DNA of 64,000 bases from Varroa destructor (GCF_002443255.2 NW_019211455.1:4384597-4448596), one strand, 5' to 3'; counted from the first letter of the stretch, positions 36,460 to 50,114 are shown. The notes: generated by a model from the letters alone, not told the origin. Numbers and translations are program-made.

Positions 36460-38925
36460 TAAGTTTAACTATCTATATAAATATGCATTAGGAGTATTCG
36501 TCGATCATGCAAAAGAGCGAAATAGCGTCGCTGGTAAAGCAACGTCCACATTTCGTTGTGTATCACTAGAGAGAGATTAACAAGACAAAACACCGCCCTA
36601 GAGATTCGCTACACGATTTAGTTATTATTGTTTATTGCCTCTTTTTCCAATTTTCGTTTGCCGACGCTGGAGAATATATGTATGCTCCAGAAAGATGTTT
36701 TGACGAAATGCTTTGCATGTATTAAGACTGTCAATCCAGACAGTTTTGTTTATTCAATATTACCACCATCCTTAATTTAGGATCCTAGACAAATTTTGTC
36801 CGGTACTAAAAATAGTAGCAAATTTATGTCCGTTATAAGCAACAGCCTGTTAAAGTTTTTCCTTAATTTAAATGCTTTACCTTGAATGTATACTTAGAAA
36901 GCTTTTTTTACGAGTCCACTGTCATTATGTGTTCTACTTCAGGTTTTAAAAGTAGTCTATTAAGTAGCAAGATCAGCATTCTAAACACCTGGTTCATTTT
37001 ATATTTTTTTTTTCTAATATTAAAAGGGTACGTAAGCAACTCTGGATATTTGTTTTGCATACGGTGAAGACACTTTCGTTGAGAGATGTAAATTCATTTT
37101 GTAGATGTCCTATTTTAAAAGTAAGTCTAAACAATCTTTGATGAATTCGGAATACCCGAAGAGCGAACAAAAACGTTACTTTTTTAATTTGCAAGCCACT
37201 CATGAGTAACACGTTATGCTATAGAGCCCTTCTTGTCCCTGCCATCCTTACACCAAATTGTCTAGGCAGCTTTTCGATTTCGTCGAACCAAAGCCGCCCC
37301 CTACAGTAAAAACTTTGTGCACAGAAAGACCTTTCTAGTTGTGTGTGACAGTTGATCGTTAGCAAACAAATAGCGGTAGAGAAGTGTCATAGTAGACAAA
37401 AACGGACACTAATTATTTGAAGTTTCTTCCCATATAGATCTTTATATATATATATATATACCAACTATATTGACCCGAAAAAAACTGGATCTTGAATTTT
37501 GAACACAGAAGATCATGCTAAGATACATGCGTCTGTCATTATACGTAATTTTTCATTTCATTTCATTCCATTTACCGAGATTTGGTTAAAAAAATCTAGA
37601 CATAATAATTTAAAAATTGTAAAATAAGCGAGGAAACAACCCCTTGAATGTCACCTAGAACAATTAAAACGTATGACATCAAGAATATTTTTGCAACAGC
37701 TTGCAACAAAGAATGCCACTACCTCCTTGTAATAGCGTGTGGTACATCCTATAAGAAAGATATTGGCTTTTTTTTTTACCAAGCAAAATTAACAGATTGT
37801 GTTCGCGTTAAGGAAAAAACGATCGAACAACAATCCGCTCATTTCTTAAATAAACATAGCAAGCTTAATTTCGAAAGCATGAGGGATGAAACTATGGCGA
37901 AGATCAGCTAAGACGAATTGAACAGTTTGACCATTTTAAGAGCGCATGTTTATTAGTTTAAAGCAGCGACGTTCCATGCACAAGCACATTACTGAATTAG
38001 ACTGTGTAGACATTTTACTTTTATGTACAAGAGGTCTTTTTAGTATGAAGTTTTTCACAAACATACGTTGGGTCAAAAAAAGTTCATAATTTTGTTAAAT
38101 TGCACTGGCTTATTAATAAAATGTTGTGCAATCCACACTCTCCATACTCAATATGTCAGAACCAGTACTATTTTTACTAATCTTTACTTATACAGTCAGA
38201 GTCGTACGTTTCGAAGGCGTCGAGAAATTCAGATTTTACTCATTCTCTCTTGTTGCATAAAAATTGAGAACTTTTTTCTCGAGTGGTAGTAGTGAAATAG
38301 TTATCATTTAATAAGTTTAGAGCATTGTTTGAACTGCACTACATAATTTATCCTTTAGAAAGGACACGCCTCGAAGTAAATATGCCGCATTCATCGCTGA
38401 TTGACCCTCAAAAAAAATGAATTTGAAATGAACGCAGCTTAAAGCAGTGCTGTTTGCTTGCATAGATGAGAACCTCATGTTAAGATTAACAAGCTAAAAA
38501 AATTATTAGAAACTGCGTAACCCTTACACCTTTACGTTTTACAAATGAGAAGTAGAGTAACTGTGTACTAATTCCTCAACGGCTGCTAACTTAAGTGGCA
38601 ACGTATTCTATCTATTGCCACCCTCCCAACGGGGTAAATCACTAATTTGTCAGTAAACAGCGGTTACTTTTAAATTCGCGCGGGCAGCTCCAAAATAGCG
38701 GCCGCTTTGTTTGCACGTGCTTTTGTTTTGATACGTGCCCTCGAGCAGGTCTGTAGAGGGATGTACGAGCTTGGGCACCTGGGTTCAACGAATAACTATT
38801 AACTCAATATTACTTTTTTTAGTGTATTGCTGCGATGCAAATATATATTATTGCTTCAAAGGAATCGACGATTTGAAGTGACAGTTGTGTAGTTGCTGAG
38901 TTCGGTGAATTGTTACGGCTATATA
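36460..38925. other. No gene recognised; NOP16 promoter at the right end
   Basis: AT-rich DNA with homopolymer runs and a TA microsatellite near 37.44 kb. A GC-richer patch at 38.66-38.77 kb (GCGCGGGC, GCGGCCGC) lies upstream of NOP16 and may be its promoter. Confidence 0.4.
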
Positions 38926-39806
38926 ATGGGCGGTCAGGCAAAGAGACGTCGCGCAAATCGTAAAAAAATCAACATAAATCCGAAACGGGCCCGCCAGAAG
39001 TTAAAGCGAAGGAATGCTCCTCGCGTCGCATGTGAACAACTCAAAGCTGTTTGGAATGAGGAGCATACATTTCGTAGAAATATCGAGGAAGCTGGATTAC
39101 TTTATGACGCCAACAAGGTATGCATTTTTACGGCCTATGTGTACACGTGTGACCACCATGATATTATGAAGCGTATATCGTAACGCACTGATTTACAAGT
39201 GAAAAAAGGACAATTTGTTGTTATAGATTTCCAGCATGCATATGTTCTAGATATAGTGCACTGTAAACGTTCAGAGCATTCTATTATTATGTTGTCGAAT
39301 ATTAAGGTGTACTGTAGTGTATTTTCTACTTTGCTTTTTGTCACTGGCTTTGTTAGTAATTGCTCATTAAACTTGAACAAGGTCTCTCATTAACTTTCGA
39401 TTTACAAACATTTATTAATCTATATCATTGTCTGTATTGTTGCAATTCGTTTATTTTTTCTACTGTCCGACAGCTGGAGCTTGACCCGACACAAAAAAAA
39501 CTTGTAGCTCCAGCAAAATACGAAGTGGTGGAAAAAATCGAGATGGAAGCCAACGCGGCCCGACGTGACCGTAGCTTTATGCTGCGTGATGACATGATGT
39601 TTCTTGCGAAGATGATCTCTAAACATGGCATTGATGAATGGACTGCCATGGCTCGTGACCCCGACAACCTCTATCAGTTAACACCTAAACAAATCAAAGG
39701 CTTATATAAGAAATGTCAGAAAGTACCCACGCATTATAATGCCTTAATGATGGCCTGCGGGCTGCAACCTGTACCCGATGGTTATAGTCTGGATGCTGCT
39801 AAATAA
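38926..39806 (+). CDS. NOP16: Nucleolar protein 16 homologue (60S ribosome biogenesis)
   Basis: NOP16 is a nucleolar assembly factor of the large ribosomal subunit. Two exons, 38926..39117 and 39474..39806, join in phase 0 (AAG|GTATGC, then CCGACAG) to give 174 residues; human NOP16 has 178. The N-terminus is strongly basic (KRRRANRKK, KRARQKLKRR), fitting nucleolar RNA binding. It is followed by the family pattern of a Trp-containing helix (AVWNEEHTFRRNIEEAGL). The C-terminal half carries the most conserved part: ISKHGIDEWTAMARDPDN, then YQLTPKQI, close to the family's HGEDYKAMARDEKNYYQDTPKQI. The 356-base intron is AT-rich. AATAAA follows at 39938. The gene is convergent with the kelch-like gene. 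Confidence 0.85.
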
Positions 39807-39937
39807 GCTAGTAAGATGGTAATGTAGGTACAGATTAAAAACAAAATATATGTATATTTATTTGCCTCAGCAGTCTAGATTGTGTATTTATTGTTTCTAT
39901 AGTTTTAGGTAAATGGCTCGTTTGAGTGTGCCATGTT

Positions 39938-39943
39938 AATAAA
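39938..39943 (+). terminator. NOP16 polyadenylation signal
   Basis: AATAAA 132 bases after the stop codon. Confidence 0.65.
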
Positions 39944-40168
39944 ATACAGTTATCCGAATATGATCGATTTAATCATAATTGAACGGTTAAATATGCTATA
40001 TTTGCTTATTCATTATACGGCGACTCCTCCATCAATATGCCCATGCACCAGATACTGTTTAGGCTACCACATATGGTGAAGTACAAACTCGAATGATTTT
40101 CATAATCCTATTGCGACACTTTTAGACCTCCTAATTTTATAGTATGATCTCCCTATGATCACTGCGGT

Positions 40169-42450
40169 TCAAGTGCGCTCAACGACAAAATCGCGCCAAG
40201 CGCTATTATTTGCAGGTTTCCATTTAGGGTGGACATTGAAAAACCCTGTTTCTAAGGTTCGATCCCGCCAAACGTTCATGTCAGTCAGTTCGAAAAATCC
40301 ACATGGACAAGGTGTGTTCGATACATCGTACAATGACGCAACGGCATATATTCGACCACCGAGGGTCCACGTCGTCAGCATTGCTCCTTCAATGGGCTGC
40401 AACTCGCCTGCAGGAACAAACTTATCGTTTTCTAAACGCGACAGTACTGTAGGTGATGACTTACATTCCTGGAACACAGAAAATGATATGAATCACCTTA
40501 TTGGTTTGGCTGAATATGGCATGTTATAGTATAACAGCAAAAAAGTATGAGCTGAGTTAAATAAACTCAGCTAATTCGTGCTTGTTTACTATTTAATGTA
40601 TGGTGTGCTTTGTTAATCCAGTTTCTTTGCATACTTTTTTTAGGTGCGTGTATGTGATCTAAGAAAATCCATAAGAGTAAATTGATATGTGCATAAATTT
40701 ATCTTTGGATGCAATACTAATAAAATAGCTTATATTTTCTGTTAAATATTCCGTAAGATGTCACCTTTTGAAGGCATATCAGCATTCTTTATTACCATGT
40801 GAGTCCATTCTATTCACCACGATTGGCTTCAACTGGGAACTTTATGAATATTATTATATGAATGTTATATGTGTTCTTTTTAGAAGGTTAACAATAAAAT
40901 GTTGGATCGATTAGCCTTACGTTGAAGTTGAAGTTTCTCTCTTGTTTGTAGAGGGTCTCTCCAATGCAGAAAAATTCTGTATTAAACTTCTCACAGTATT
41001 CATCTAATGTCCATTTCTCTATCATCTTCACCTCTCCCATCAGGACACCATCGATCCTTGTAACCTTCATGAGATACAAGCCGGCTTCCGCTTTGTTTTC
41101 ATGACTTTTATCGTCCACAGAAGCTCCAACTGAATCGGGTCCGCGCCTCGTGCCACAATGTCTTCGCTTTCCTGTCAAGTAAAAACAATCATCCTGGATG
41201 CGGACCATGTTGCCCACTGATTCCCACATAGGTAGTGTTTTGATTGGCTCAAACGTTGCTTGCTCTTTCCATTGCCAAAGCTCAGTCCCATAATGCTTTA
41301 ATTCATCATCGTAAATGTTAAACACTAGACATACATAAGGATATTGTTGGAACGTATACGGGAACCCGTACCCAAGAGGATCATGCGGCAAGTAGGTGCT
41401 GCGGGTGAAACCTTTTACGGTGGAAAGTATGCCTATTGGGCCAGGTCTCACAGACACAATTCTATCACCTTCCGAATTAACAACCGCATTTGTATAGGTG
41501 AACCGCTTGGAGCTTTCTTTATGCAACTCTGATTCCGTCCACAATGTCCCATCAAATTTGTAGCCGTTATAATAAATGAACTTAGTGTAATCTTTGATTC
41601 GATTAGGAGTGCTGTTCTTTTCTAGCAAAAATACTAATCTGTATTTTACGGTCTGCCGCGCTAGTGACGATTCTGCCCATGCCTCAAGGGCAGCAACAAT
41701 TTCAACCCTATTATCGTCCGCAACAAAGTCACTTTGTGAGCACAGTATCGTCATATATACTGAATTTAAGGCTCGAATGCAGTCAATTGAAAGAGCTGAT
41801 TTCCAATTGTTGGAAATTGTGCGTCGTAACTCATCAACCAAAAACTTGACTTCCTTGAAGTTGCTAAAGGTGGTTGCTACATAGACAGCTGCCAACTCTG
41901 AGCGTTTGAACGACGTTTTGCCGTTATACAGTAGGTCTGTGACGACAGAGAGATGCTGCTTGGAAATCGGCAATGTAGATGTGCCGCTTGACGCGACTTT
42001 AAATAGGCTAATAACCCCCTCGTGCACAGGGATTGCTCCATCGATGCACTGTATTTGTACCTCTCCTATACAAGCACCGTACTCACTTTGAAGTTCTTTT
42101 ATAGTTTCCTTGCGCGCATTGTTTACGACTTCATCATCGACAAAGAACTTCAGTTTTGGTTCCTTATACGCAGTTGTTCCAAAATATGCAAGTCTAACTA
42201 AATAATGTATAGCGTGCGCATCGAGCATAGCTTCTCTATTATCAGTACCAATGTTCAGCGTATGAAGCATCTTTTGAACTGCCCGTCTCGCCATTGTGCT
42301 ACACTTTACTAGCTTGTCCTCGGCGCTTTTTATTGAGGTAGTTTCCTGCTTACACCAGCACTGATGCAAAAAGCATGTTGCATCTTCCACTGAAATCTCA
42401 TAGTTTTCACCAACTTCGCGAACAATCGGATACGATGATTTCTCTTCCAT
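40169..42450 (-). CDS. Divergent BTB/BACK/kelch-like protein
   Basis: Exons 42450..40921 and 40468..40169 join in phase 0 (AAC|GTAAGG and TTCCAG|GAA), giving 609 residues, the usual size of KLHL proteins. Residues of about 128-205 resemble a worn BTB fold (VQIQCIDGAIPVHEGVISLF, then LLYNGKTSF). A BACK-like helical stretch follows (SIDCIRALNSVYM). The C-terminal half has irregular strand-like units with aromatic-rich ends, such as ELWQWKEQATFEPIKTLP and GGRIYAVASLYD, as in kelch propellers. Canonical double-Gly kelch repeats are few. KLHL proteins often recruit substrates to Cullin-3 ligases; whether this one does is unknown. The first 110 residues match nothing I know. The two stop codons of this gene and NOP16 lie only 362 bases apart. 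Confidence 0.6.
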
Positions 42451-44284
42451 GGCTAAACGAGCTATGTAAGTACTACTGTCAGAGTGCTATACTATTAAGA
42501 GTCTGCCACCCAAGAAGCCGCTGTTCGGACTTGCCCGGATCACACAACGCCTGTTGTCCGCCTTGAGCCAACTCACTGTTAATTTTCGCTCGTATTAGCT
42601 GTTAAAACATAATTATATTAGAATGCTACTTTGCATAATATTGAGAATTGTTAAAATGTAAGGCCATGTTTTTACTTTAGAGTACATGATTGTTATCAAG
42701 CCCATCTATTTAATAAACAAATATGTTGATTTCTGGTACTAACAGTGATAAACAAAAGCATTTATTCAATGCTGTTAATTATATATACGATACAAAGATC
42801 TACACAATGTGGACCCAGATCCAATTAATAGCTCTAGAAAATGATTTATTGTTTACATATTTTGTGATTTAAATAAAACTTCTTTTATAGATCAGCTGCT
42901 CTCCAAAGGCCACTTATGCCCTTACACCTGTTCCTTTAAGGCGAGGGTACTTTTAAAGTTTTGGCGGGTGTAAAGGTTCCCATGATTACATACAGGATAA
43001 ATTATTTAAGAAGTATTAAAAACCGATAAAAAATCATTATGCCAAATTCTATATTATCGCAGAATACAGTTTATTGTAGTAATATCGACTCTTTGAAATG
43101 AACCTAATTAAAGTAAAATTTGGTTTTACCATTACTCAATATACGAAAACGCCCAATATGTCCAGCTTTATTATAATGTCAACTAAATGTAGTGGCACAT
43201 GCTGCATGATTTCTGCAGAACTGTTCACCCATTGATCAGCGGCTTCACCTAACAGAAGACAAAAAGAACTCCACCCAATCAGAAAGGCTGCTTTACGACA
43301 AATTATCACTTTGTAATATTATTTTATTTATCCCTTGCATTTCTTAAAGATGCAATAGGCAAAAAAAACATAAACGAATCACACAGGATGACGCACATAC
43401 AGTACGCTATTATGTATTATCAACTACATAATTATTAATCAGGAATGACGAATAAAATTCTGCAGTAGCTCAATGTAATGTCCAACACGAAAAGGGACAA
43501 AGAGGAATAGTTATTTGTCATCGAAGCATCGATATATGTTTGCAAGAACAGGCTTCAGTGGCGTGTTGTACATCGTAAATTCAAATAGAACTTAACGTTT
43601 CTTATATACTTAGTTTGATTTGTAAAACAGCCCAACAATTGAATTGAAGCAAATCATACCCCACCACACTGGGTAGAATCAAAAAAATGTTTCTTAACCT
43701 AGAATAATGAAAGTAAGCAAAAACCCTCTTACAACCGACAACAACAATGGCAAATAGCTTAATACAAATTTGCTTATAATAACATATTCGCTCATATTCT
43801 ACGCACAGAAGATCAGTTTGATATGTGCACTCTAGTCGCTTCACCTGTATTGTAGACCAGCAAGCCGTTAATGCCTGAGTGGATAGACTAATAATAAGTA
43901 GCCTATATTCCAAAAAAATTATTTAGTAAAAACCGATTTTTGAGAGTACATTTTGTATCCCATGCTGTGTTGTGATATCTGATCTATATATGTGACAAAG
44001 GTAGTAATAGTAATAACAATAATAATAGATGAGAATGGGGTTCAAAATCGCAATCACTGTTGCTTAGCTTTGTTTGAATAAAAATGCTGTTTTCATACCG
44101 TTTTTTTCGCTCGAGTAGATAGGTGCGAAACATCAAATGAACGAAATTCATCCAAGAATCGACACCCGGTTGAGCATTTATTAGTTTCAAGACGTTGTAA
44201 GTAGAACACCCTTATTGAGCGAACTATTGAATTGGCAACGTTAATTATGCTTTAATTTCAGATGATAATACGATAAAATGGCTG
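42451..44284. other. No gene recognised
   Basis: AT-rich intergenic DNA. Short open frames have no motif or splice support. The sequence to the left of 44285 does not match the sequence to the left of 52306, which sets the border of the duplication. Confidence 0.5.
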
Positions 44285-45570
44285 TATCGGGAGTGTAATC
44301 TGTGCTGAAATACTATCGAAAATCTTCATTTAAAGGCGTGCGCCACCCTCGGAGGCTCATAAAGGATATCGCATTGGGTCTTCTGTTTTGTAAGTCAATC
44401 GGACAAAGCGACAATTGTGTAAACAAATTTAACAGAGCAGTTACAGAATATTTTTCTCATATTCTATCTTGTTTCTTCCTGCATTAGATTTTCACTCGAA
44501 CGAGCGCCTGCGTAGCATTTATGGTTAAATTTAGAAACGCAAAAAGACGCTTCCAACGATATAACTCATTACCAGATGAGACGTCAAATTCTGTTTATTG
44601 TAAACGAAACCGATAAGAAAAATATTTTAGAAATCAATGTTTCAAGCCAATCTTAATAAGCCGTCGAAGTTTGATTAAATAAAGAGGTATGAGCATAAGC
44701 TATCAAGTCAAAGGTCCAAGTTTTCAGCCGCGCCCTGAATTTTTAGGTGTCAGCCCTACGAATCTTCCGAAGGCTTTTACCTACTAATGAAGTAAAAAAA
44801 CTACAAAAGCAAGAAAAAGCCCAGACGTTATTGTAAAATTGATTCGTTTAGTTGTATCGGGAAAACAAGTGGAAGGACATTGATGTACCGTTTTTAGTAA
44901 GAGCTTCTGGACTTCTAGAAACAGGTTTTTGTGCGGAGATCCTGCTTCATGCTAAGCTTAGGTGCTCAGGGTCTTGATAATTTTTTTTAACTCGAAACTA
45001 GAAGATAAGCATACCCACATAAGTGAACCGATACTATTCGCTCTCGATAGTTTCATCAATTTTACATGTTGATCTTGACACATTGACTTTTTCATTAAGC
45101 TATTTAGGACAAACTGCATTTTCATTTTGAGGGATAACAGGCCAACCATATTGAATACCACCTAGACTTATCAGTGCAGTGTTTAACAATGTTTTTATAA
45201 GACAGTATTGTCATTGAATATTATATTTGTTTCGTATGTGGTGGTACAGTGGTTTTGAACCTGGTGTTCTTTATTCTACTACAGGACGTTTTTAAAATCT
45301 CGTAACTTATTAACCTTATTGATTGGACTTTTTATTCGGTTCTTTATATTTGTGTAGCAAGGAAGTAACGGGAAATAACCGGAGTGCTTGGCTGTGTTGG
45401 TAAAACAATGCAAATTTTTTTGAGACTGGAACTAGATGAGATCTTGTTACTCATTGATTTATGGGATAGGGCGCCGTTATAGCACTTAAAGTACGTTGCA
45501 TTATATTGCACCTTTTTCTGGCCGCGGTATAGCGTCGTAATATTTGACCTTTTACGTTTCAACGTGTGGT
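44285..45570 (-). pseudogene. spook-type P450 pseudogene, truncated
   Basis: This is the copy of the 5' part of the P450 gene at 50115..54500. Exon 2 is recognisable at about 44430..44285 and its translation starts VALSD, but the next codon is TGA where the intact gene has TGG. A 7-base deletion follows, relative to 52360-52370, and shifts the frame. The splice acceptor TCGTAG of the intact gene is changed to CACAAT here. Homology stops inside exon 2, so exons 3-6, including the heme-binding Cys loop, are absent. Exon 1 survives only as a worn remnant near 45.35-45.57 kb. No functional product is possible. Confidence 0.75.
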
Positions 45571-48297
45571 ATGAAAAAAAAAAATTTTACGTACTGTAGG
45601 CTTAAGGACCACTTTTGTTTGCGATTCGATGATGTCAACGGCAAGGGAAAATTTACATGATTATCTTTCGACCCGATGATGTAAGAAGTATCTGTCTATA
45701 GAAGGAACAGCGCTGAACGTAGTTTTTCTTCCAGCGAGGCGCTGTCACTATGAAATTTATTCTATTATATTGATTCTGAACAGTCGCTGTCTATATGTCG
45801 ATCTTTGTTGTAGAACATTCGGAGTAATGTAGTATACAGTTGCAATAACCAAATTTTTTATCCAATATATTTATATAAACTGGAACAATGTTTTATCTTT
45901 GGCTGTCTATAGAACGCAATATCCAGCACCTAATTTTTTTGAACGTGGCGAAAATTACGACCCGAGTCACCATCGTATGAAATCACAATTTCGATTAGGT
46001 ATACGCCCCAATAGGTGCATTGTATTGAGGTGCTGACTCACATCATATGTGATCAGATTCAAATATAGAGCCTATTGACTCTTACGATGCACATGATATT
46101 CATGGTCCTTTCGTATCTTACTTGCTGGGATAGCCCAGCCGATGATGGCCTAAAATGGTTTACCAGCAAGTTAGGGTAGTGACAGTAATGCTTACTCTGC
46201 TGCGCAACGTTGGACTAATTGCATGATGTTCGAATGTTGTTTAAGCTCTCGCAGTGAGAATTATACAAGTTGTTATCGTTGAGTATACATAATGCAGGCT
46301 TTTAAATGTAATTCCCTTCGATAATTATACCGGAATGTCGAACCAAAATCATTTAACCAACAAAACACTCGCAGCGTGCGCTTGAACTTCAGCATTTTGA
46401 ATTCTTTCTCATGACTAACTTTCATGGATGGGGACTGAGGTAGGTGGTGTTTCTCGTGTTTAAATTGTGGACTTCAGTCGGTAGTGTAGTGAGGCTTGTA
46501 TGGAATATGAAAGGGTGTTTTGTTTTTTAAATTTCATTGACTGAGTATTGGAATCGAAGCAGATCCATAGGAGAACCATTGGGCAACTACGAAAATGTGT
46601 AAGCTAGAATTAGAAATGTAATCTTTTTAACTGAAAGGGCGTACTAACCCAGGTTGGTTTCCGTTCTCGTCTCCAAAAACTAGCTACGAGTGTAGTAGGT
46701 GATGTTAAGCCGGCGAAGAAGATCTTCTGCTATTGAAGAATCTCTTGCTATTTTTATCTATCCTATTATAAAAATGTAGTACTTTTTTTTGTTTTAGAAA
46801 TAAATTTGCCCATAAGTGCGTTTTCATTTAGGAGTATTTCTGTGGACGATTTCTTCTTTTCAAACAAAATCGTTTGTCTAGTTTTTGTCTACTTTTACAG
46901 TACTTCCGAAGATACTAAACGGAGTATCACAAACCACTATCAAACAAACAGCGTGGATTAGCATAGTACGGATTCCTAGCGTTAGATAAATAATAACAAA
47001 AATATGTCATCCGAATGCTCTCTGCAGCGGCTTTATTAATTTGAGGGCTGCGTTCGATCCTGGACTAGGAAGCATCGTACAAATAAGGCTAGCCGTTTAA
47101 AATGCCGAAGCTGGTCAAATATATCTTTTAACGGAATTTCGTTATAAGTGATGATGGAGAACGGCTAGAATAAGCAATAGAGTCCGTTGAAGGACAAATC
47201 CGTTGCTCCTCATCACTGGTTTACTCCCACAAATCAATTCTCGTGACGTTGCCTCATGAAGATCATTCATCAAATCAATGATATCATAATACACAGTGAA
47301 AGCAAATTCCATCTACAGCAAGCTCTAGTAACATGGCAAGGAAGTGCCAGAAAATTCAACTGTCAAACATATGGAAAACAAATAAGTTCATGAAAGTCGA
47401 CAGATCTGCAGAAAAAAGTTAAAAAAAAAAATTTCTCCCAAGAACTTTGGGAACATTTGGGGATCTTTCATAGCGCATCGATATAAATATAAGGTATAAC
47501 ATGCTATTACTGTTGCTTTGATATAGTTATAGTTAGATAAGGTAGCGATGAACATTCACACATCAACTGGCAAGTAAGTTTTTCAAAAAAACGACCCGTT
47601 CTTTGTAGGATAACAACAACAAGTCAACAAAATGGATAAATAACTAAGCAGTTACTACACTCTGGACTTGCTTGTCAGAAACTTGTTTGACCTAATCGTT
47701 TCTATATTGCAAAATCTCTATTACGTATGTGCACTGTTAGCCTAATTATCACATTGTCACACACAAACATTTCACGGGTTGCGCCACTCATGAACAGACG
47801 ATCGTAAAGGATTGGTGATTTGGTTTAAATGTATTCACTCTTCTAGAGGCCCTCATGTTCATTTGTCAAGTGATTTGAACATTTAATCCTATTGGCCTGT
47901 ACTGCCGAGATTTTTGCCGAAAAAGAACAAGATTGGCATTTTTGTTAGTCGGTCCTGCTGTAAGCCACCGGTGATCCGATTAGTATATTTTCTTGAAAAT
48001 TATCGAAGCTTGCAATGCCAGAGAAGTAGTTACTGTTACAATTTATAGCTGACCGAAAGAAGCATAGCGCCCATGGATAATGCTATATGAAATGTACAAT
48101 GTCGCTTTGACCGCCATAATTACCCTTCGTAGTCTTCTGTTCATTGTAAGTATAACGAGCTCCTGGAGAAAAAGTTGTTTTCAGCAAATGGTGTTTCGGT
48201 CAGCGGTCATTGAAGTTGGGTTCGAAAGTTGTTGATAGTGCTTCCCACATATGCTAATGGATAAACTCCTGCACCTGTTTAGCTCCTGCGTTTGCTG

Positions 48298-48371
48298 CGT
48301 AGTAACTTGTAAGAAGCTGTCATAAGACACCAGTCTCTTCCAGACCTAAAGTGCAAATTCCAGTACTGCCA
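48298..48371 (+). pseudogene. tRNA-Leu pseudogene
   Basis: The 3' half still matches the intact tRNA-Leu at 56711..56792: ACACCAGTCTCTTC in the anticodon and variable arms, and TACTGCCA at the acceptor end. The D arm is shortened, giving 74 bases against 82. The T loop reads GCAAATT instead of GTTCGAAT, so the B box is gone. The flanking sequence (GTTGATAG and following) is shared with the intact locus, which shows it came by block duplication rather than retroposition. Confidence 0.75.
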
Positions 48372-49885
48372 AAATTCTTTATGGTGGCAAATCATCGTTA
48401 TCTATTAATTTATTTATTAATAACTAACAATAACAGTAACTTTAATGAGCAAGCAAGAACAAAAGCAAATCGACTCGCATGCACACCATGGGGCTGCCCT
48501 TTCGCTGTCCAATATCGTAATAACTTCGTATTATACTAACTTAATACACGAGAATATTCAACGACATGGTATTATCTCGATAAAACTACTCAGCCCACCA
48601 ATATAATGCTGACTTCTTGCATATTGTGAGAAGAACAACTTCGAATCATAACGATGTATGATTACGGCAAGTTGGTTAAGGCACTTCACATATCATCGTA
48701 TTCTTTACCAATGGTAAAGCAAGTTTAATTTGGCCCGTTTCGTTGAAAATGCGTTCTTGAGAGTCCTAGTACACCATCCTAGTACACCTAATACAAAACG
48801 ACGTGGAAATATACCAAAAAGAGCTTTTATATTATTTGCAAAGCCCGTTGCGACTGATTAATTGCAGCCATCTACAGGCAATAGCAGTTTGCAGGTACCG
48901 AATCCACTCTACCGCAGGCTGAAAGCTAAAAGCAATGTAAAGTTAGACGCAGTCGCCATGCACCCGATAGAATTTTAAACTCATGTTTTACACGAGGATG
49001 ATGACCTGCACAATTTGACCTTCACCCAAGAAGGTGTTTTCATTGTGCCCGATCTTTAGCTATTCCCACAAGCAAATGTCCCATATTTATATTATACAGG
49101 AGAAATATATACGACGAGACTTGCGAAGGTTGATCAATTCGTATTGTGGAAACTCCACAACAATTTAAATCGTGAATTCTGGACTTCAACTAATAGCAAA
49201 TACTTGTCGTTTAACTAAACAACTTACAACTTAGGGAAGAAGGAACATTGACAGAGCATTTTGGCCTGTACACGGTGTATCCTATAACCTCGATGAATGG
49301 AACAATAGTTAGCTGGTAAAGTAATTATAAGCACGTCGCTTACTGCGTACACATATATATGTAATCGATAGTTACGGCATTCGATCCAATGCACACGAGA
49401 TTCTCAGTGAACATTGACCCCCCCCCCTTTCGTCATATGCAATAATGATATAATGACGATGATGTATCTTTTCGTAGTTATAGCACAGCGCATACTGGCC
49501 GTCACAGCTATGTACATGTAACATATTTACTTGCAGTATTAGTAAAACGATATATTTATAAAAACAGAATACTATTTTTTTGCGGCTTGTTTTAGAATCT
49601 GTTATTAGTACTGAATCTAAGCTCTATTATTCTGATTTATAACAGCCTCACGACACCCGTGGAAAATATATTACTACCTAATTTGCACTAGCTGTGTATA
49701 AGCAGAGTACTTTGCTAATTAAAACAATGTACGTTAAATGTTACATAAATGATTAGGTTAGTCGTTGCCATTCTTCATACTTCGCCTGTGAAATCCAACC
49801 ATTATTACACAAACGATTTCGCCGCGTCTTGATAAAATTAATAACGACTACATGAAAATGAAAAAAAGTATAAACACTTGTATAT
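48372..49885. other. No gene recognised
   Basis: AT-rich spacer between the decayed block and the P450 3' end. It contains a C10 run near 49418-49427. Confidence 0.5.
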
Positions 49886-49891
49886 TTTATT
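49886..49891 (-). terminator. Polyadenylation signal of the spook P450
   Basis: AATAAA on the minus strand about 220 bases beyond the stop codon. Confidence 0.55.
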
Positions 49892-50114
49892 CATCATACG
49901 TACTTGTGTATACATGTGTTTCCATTGCAGCTTTGTTCACCATGCATTCGATTTGCCTGTTACTATCTATACATAAAAATCAGTTAGATAACTGCCCACC
50001 AAGACGTGTATGAAGATGTATTTTGTTTGTATGATAATGTGCTATGTTCTATGCAAAAAAGCATGCATGCCTCATGCACGGTGATAAAAAGCACAAAGTA
50101 TACAAACTGGAATC

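Larger units (their letters stand above)
44285..48371. repeat. Decayed copy of a duplicated block (partner 52306..56793)
   Basis: Long collinear similarity links this block to 52306..56793. Anchors in order are 44299-44430 with 52320-52455, 44850-45090 with 52890-53130, 45515-45650 with 54435-54570, 45910-46040 with 54955-55080, 46595-46680 with 55645-55735, 47830-48120 with 56135-56430, and 48215-48371 with 56640-56792. In the first anchor 39 of 45 bases agree by eye. The copies differ by indels. This copy lacks much of the P450 first exon, and it has about 0.75 kb of extra DNA between 46.7 and 47.8 kb. Confidence 0.85.

Noticed and set aside
47030..47110. Possible tRNA-like or SINE head (GTTCGATCC) in the decayed block
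   Set aside because: Only a B-box-like word is seen; no A box at the right spacing and no convincing shared tail.
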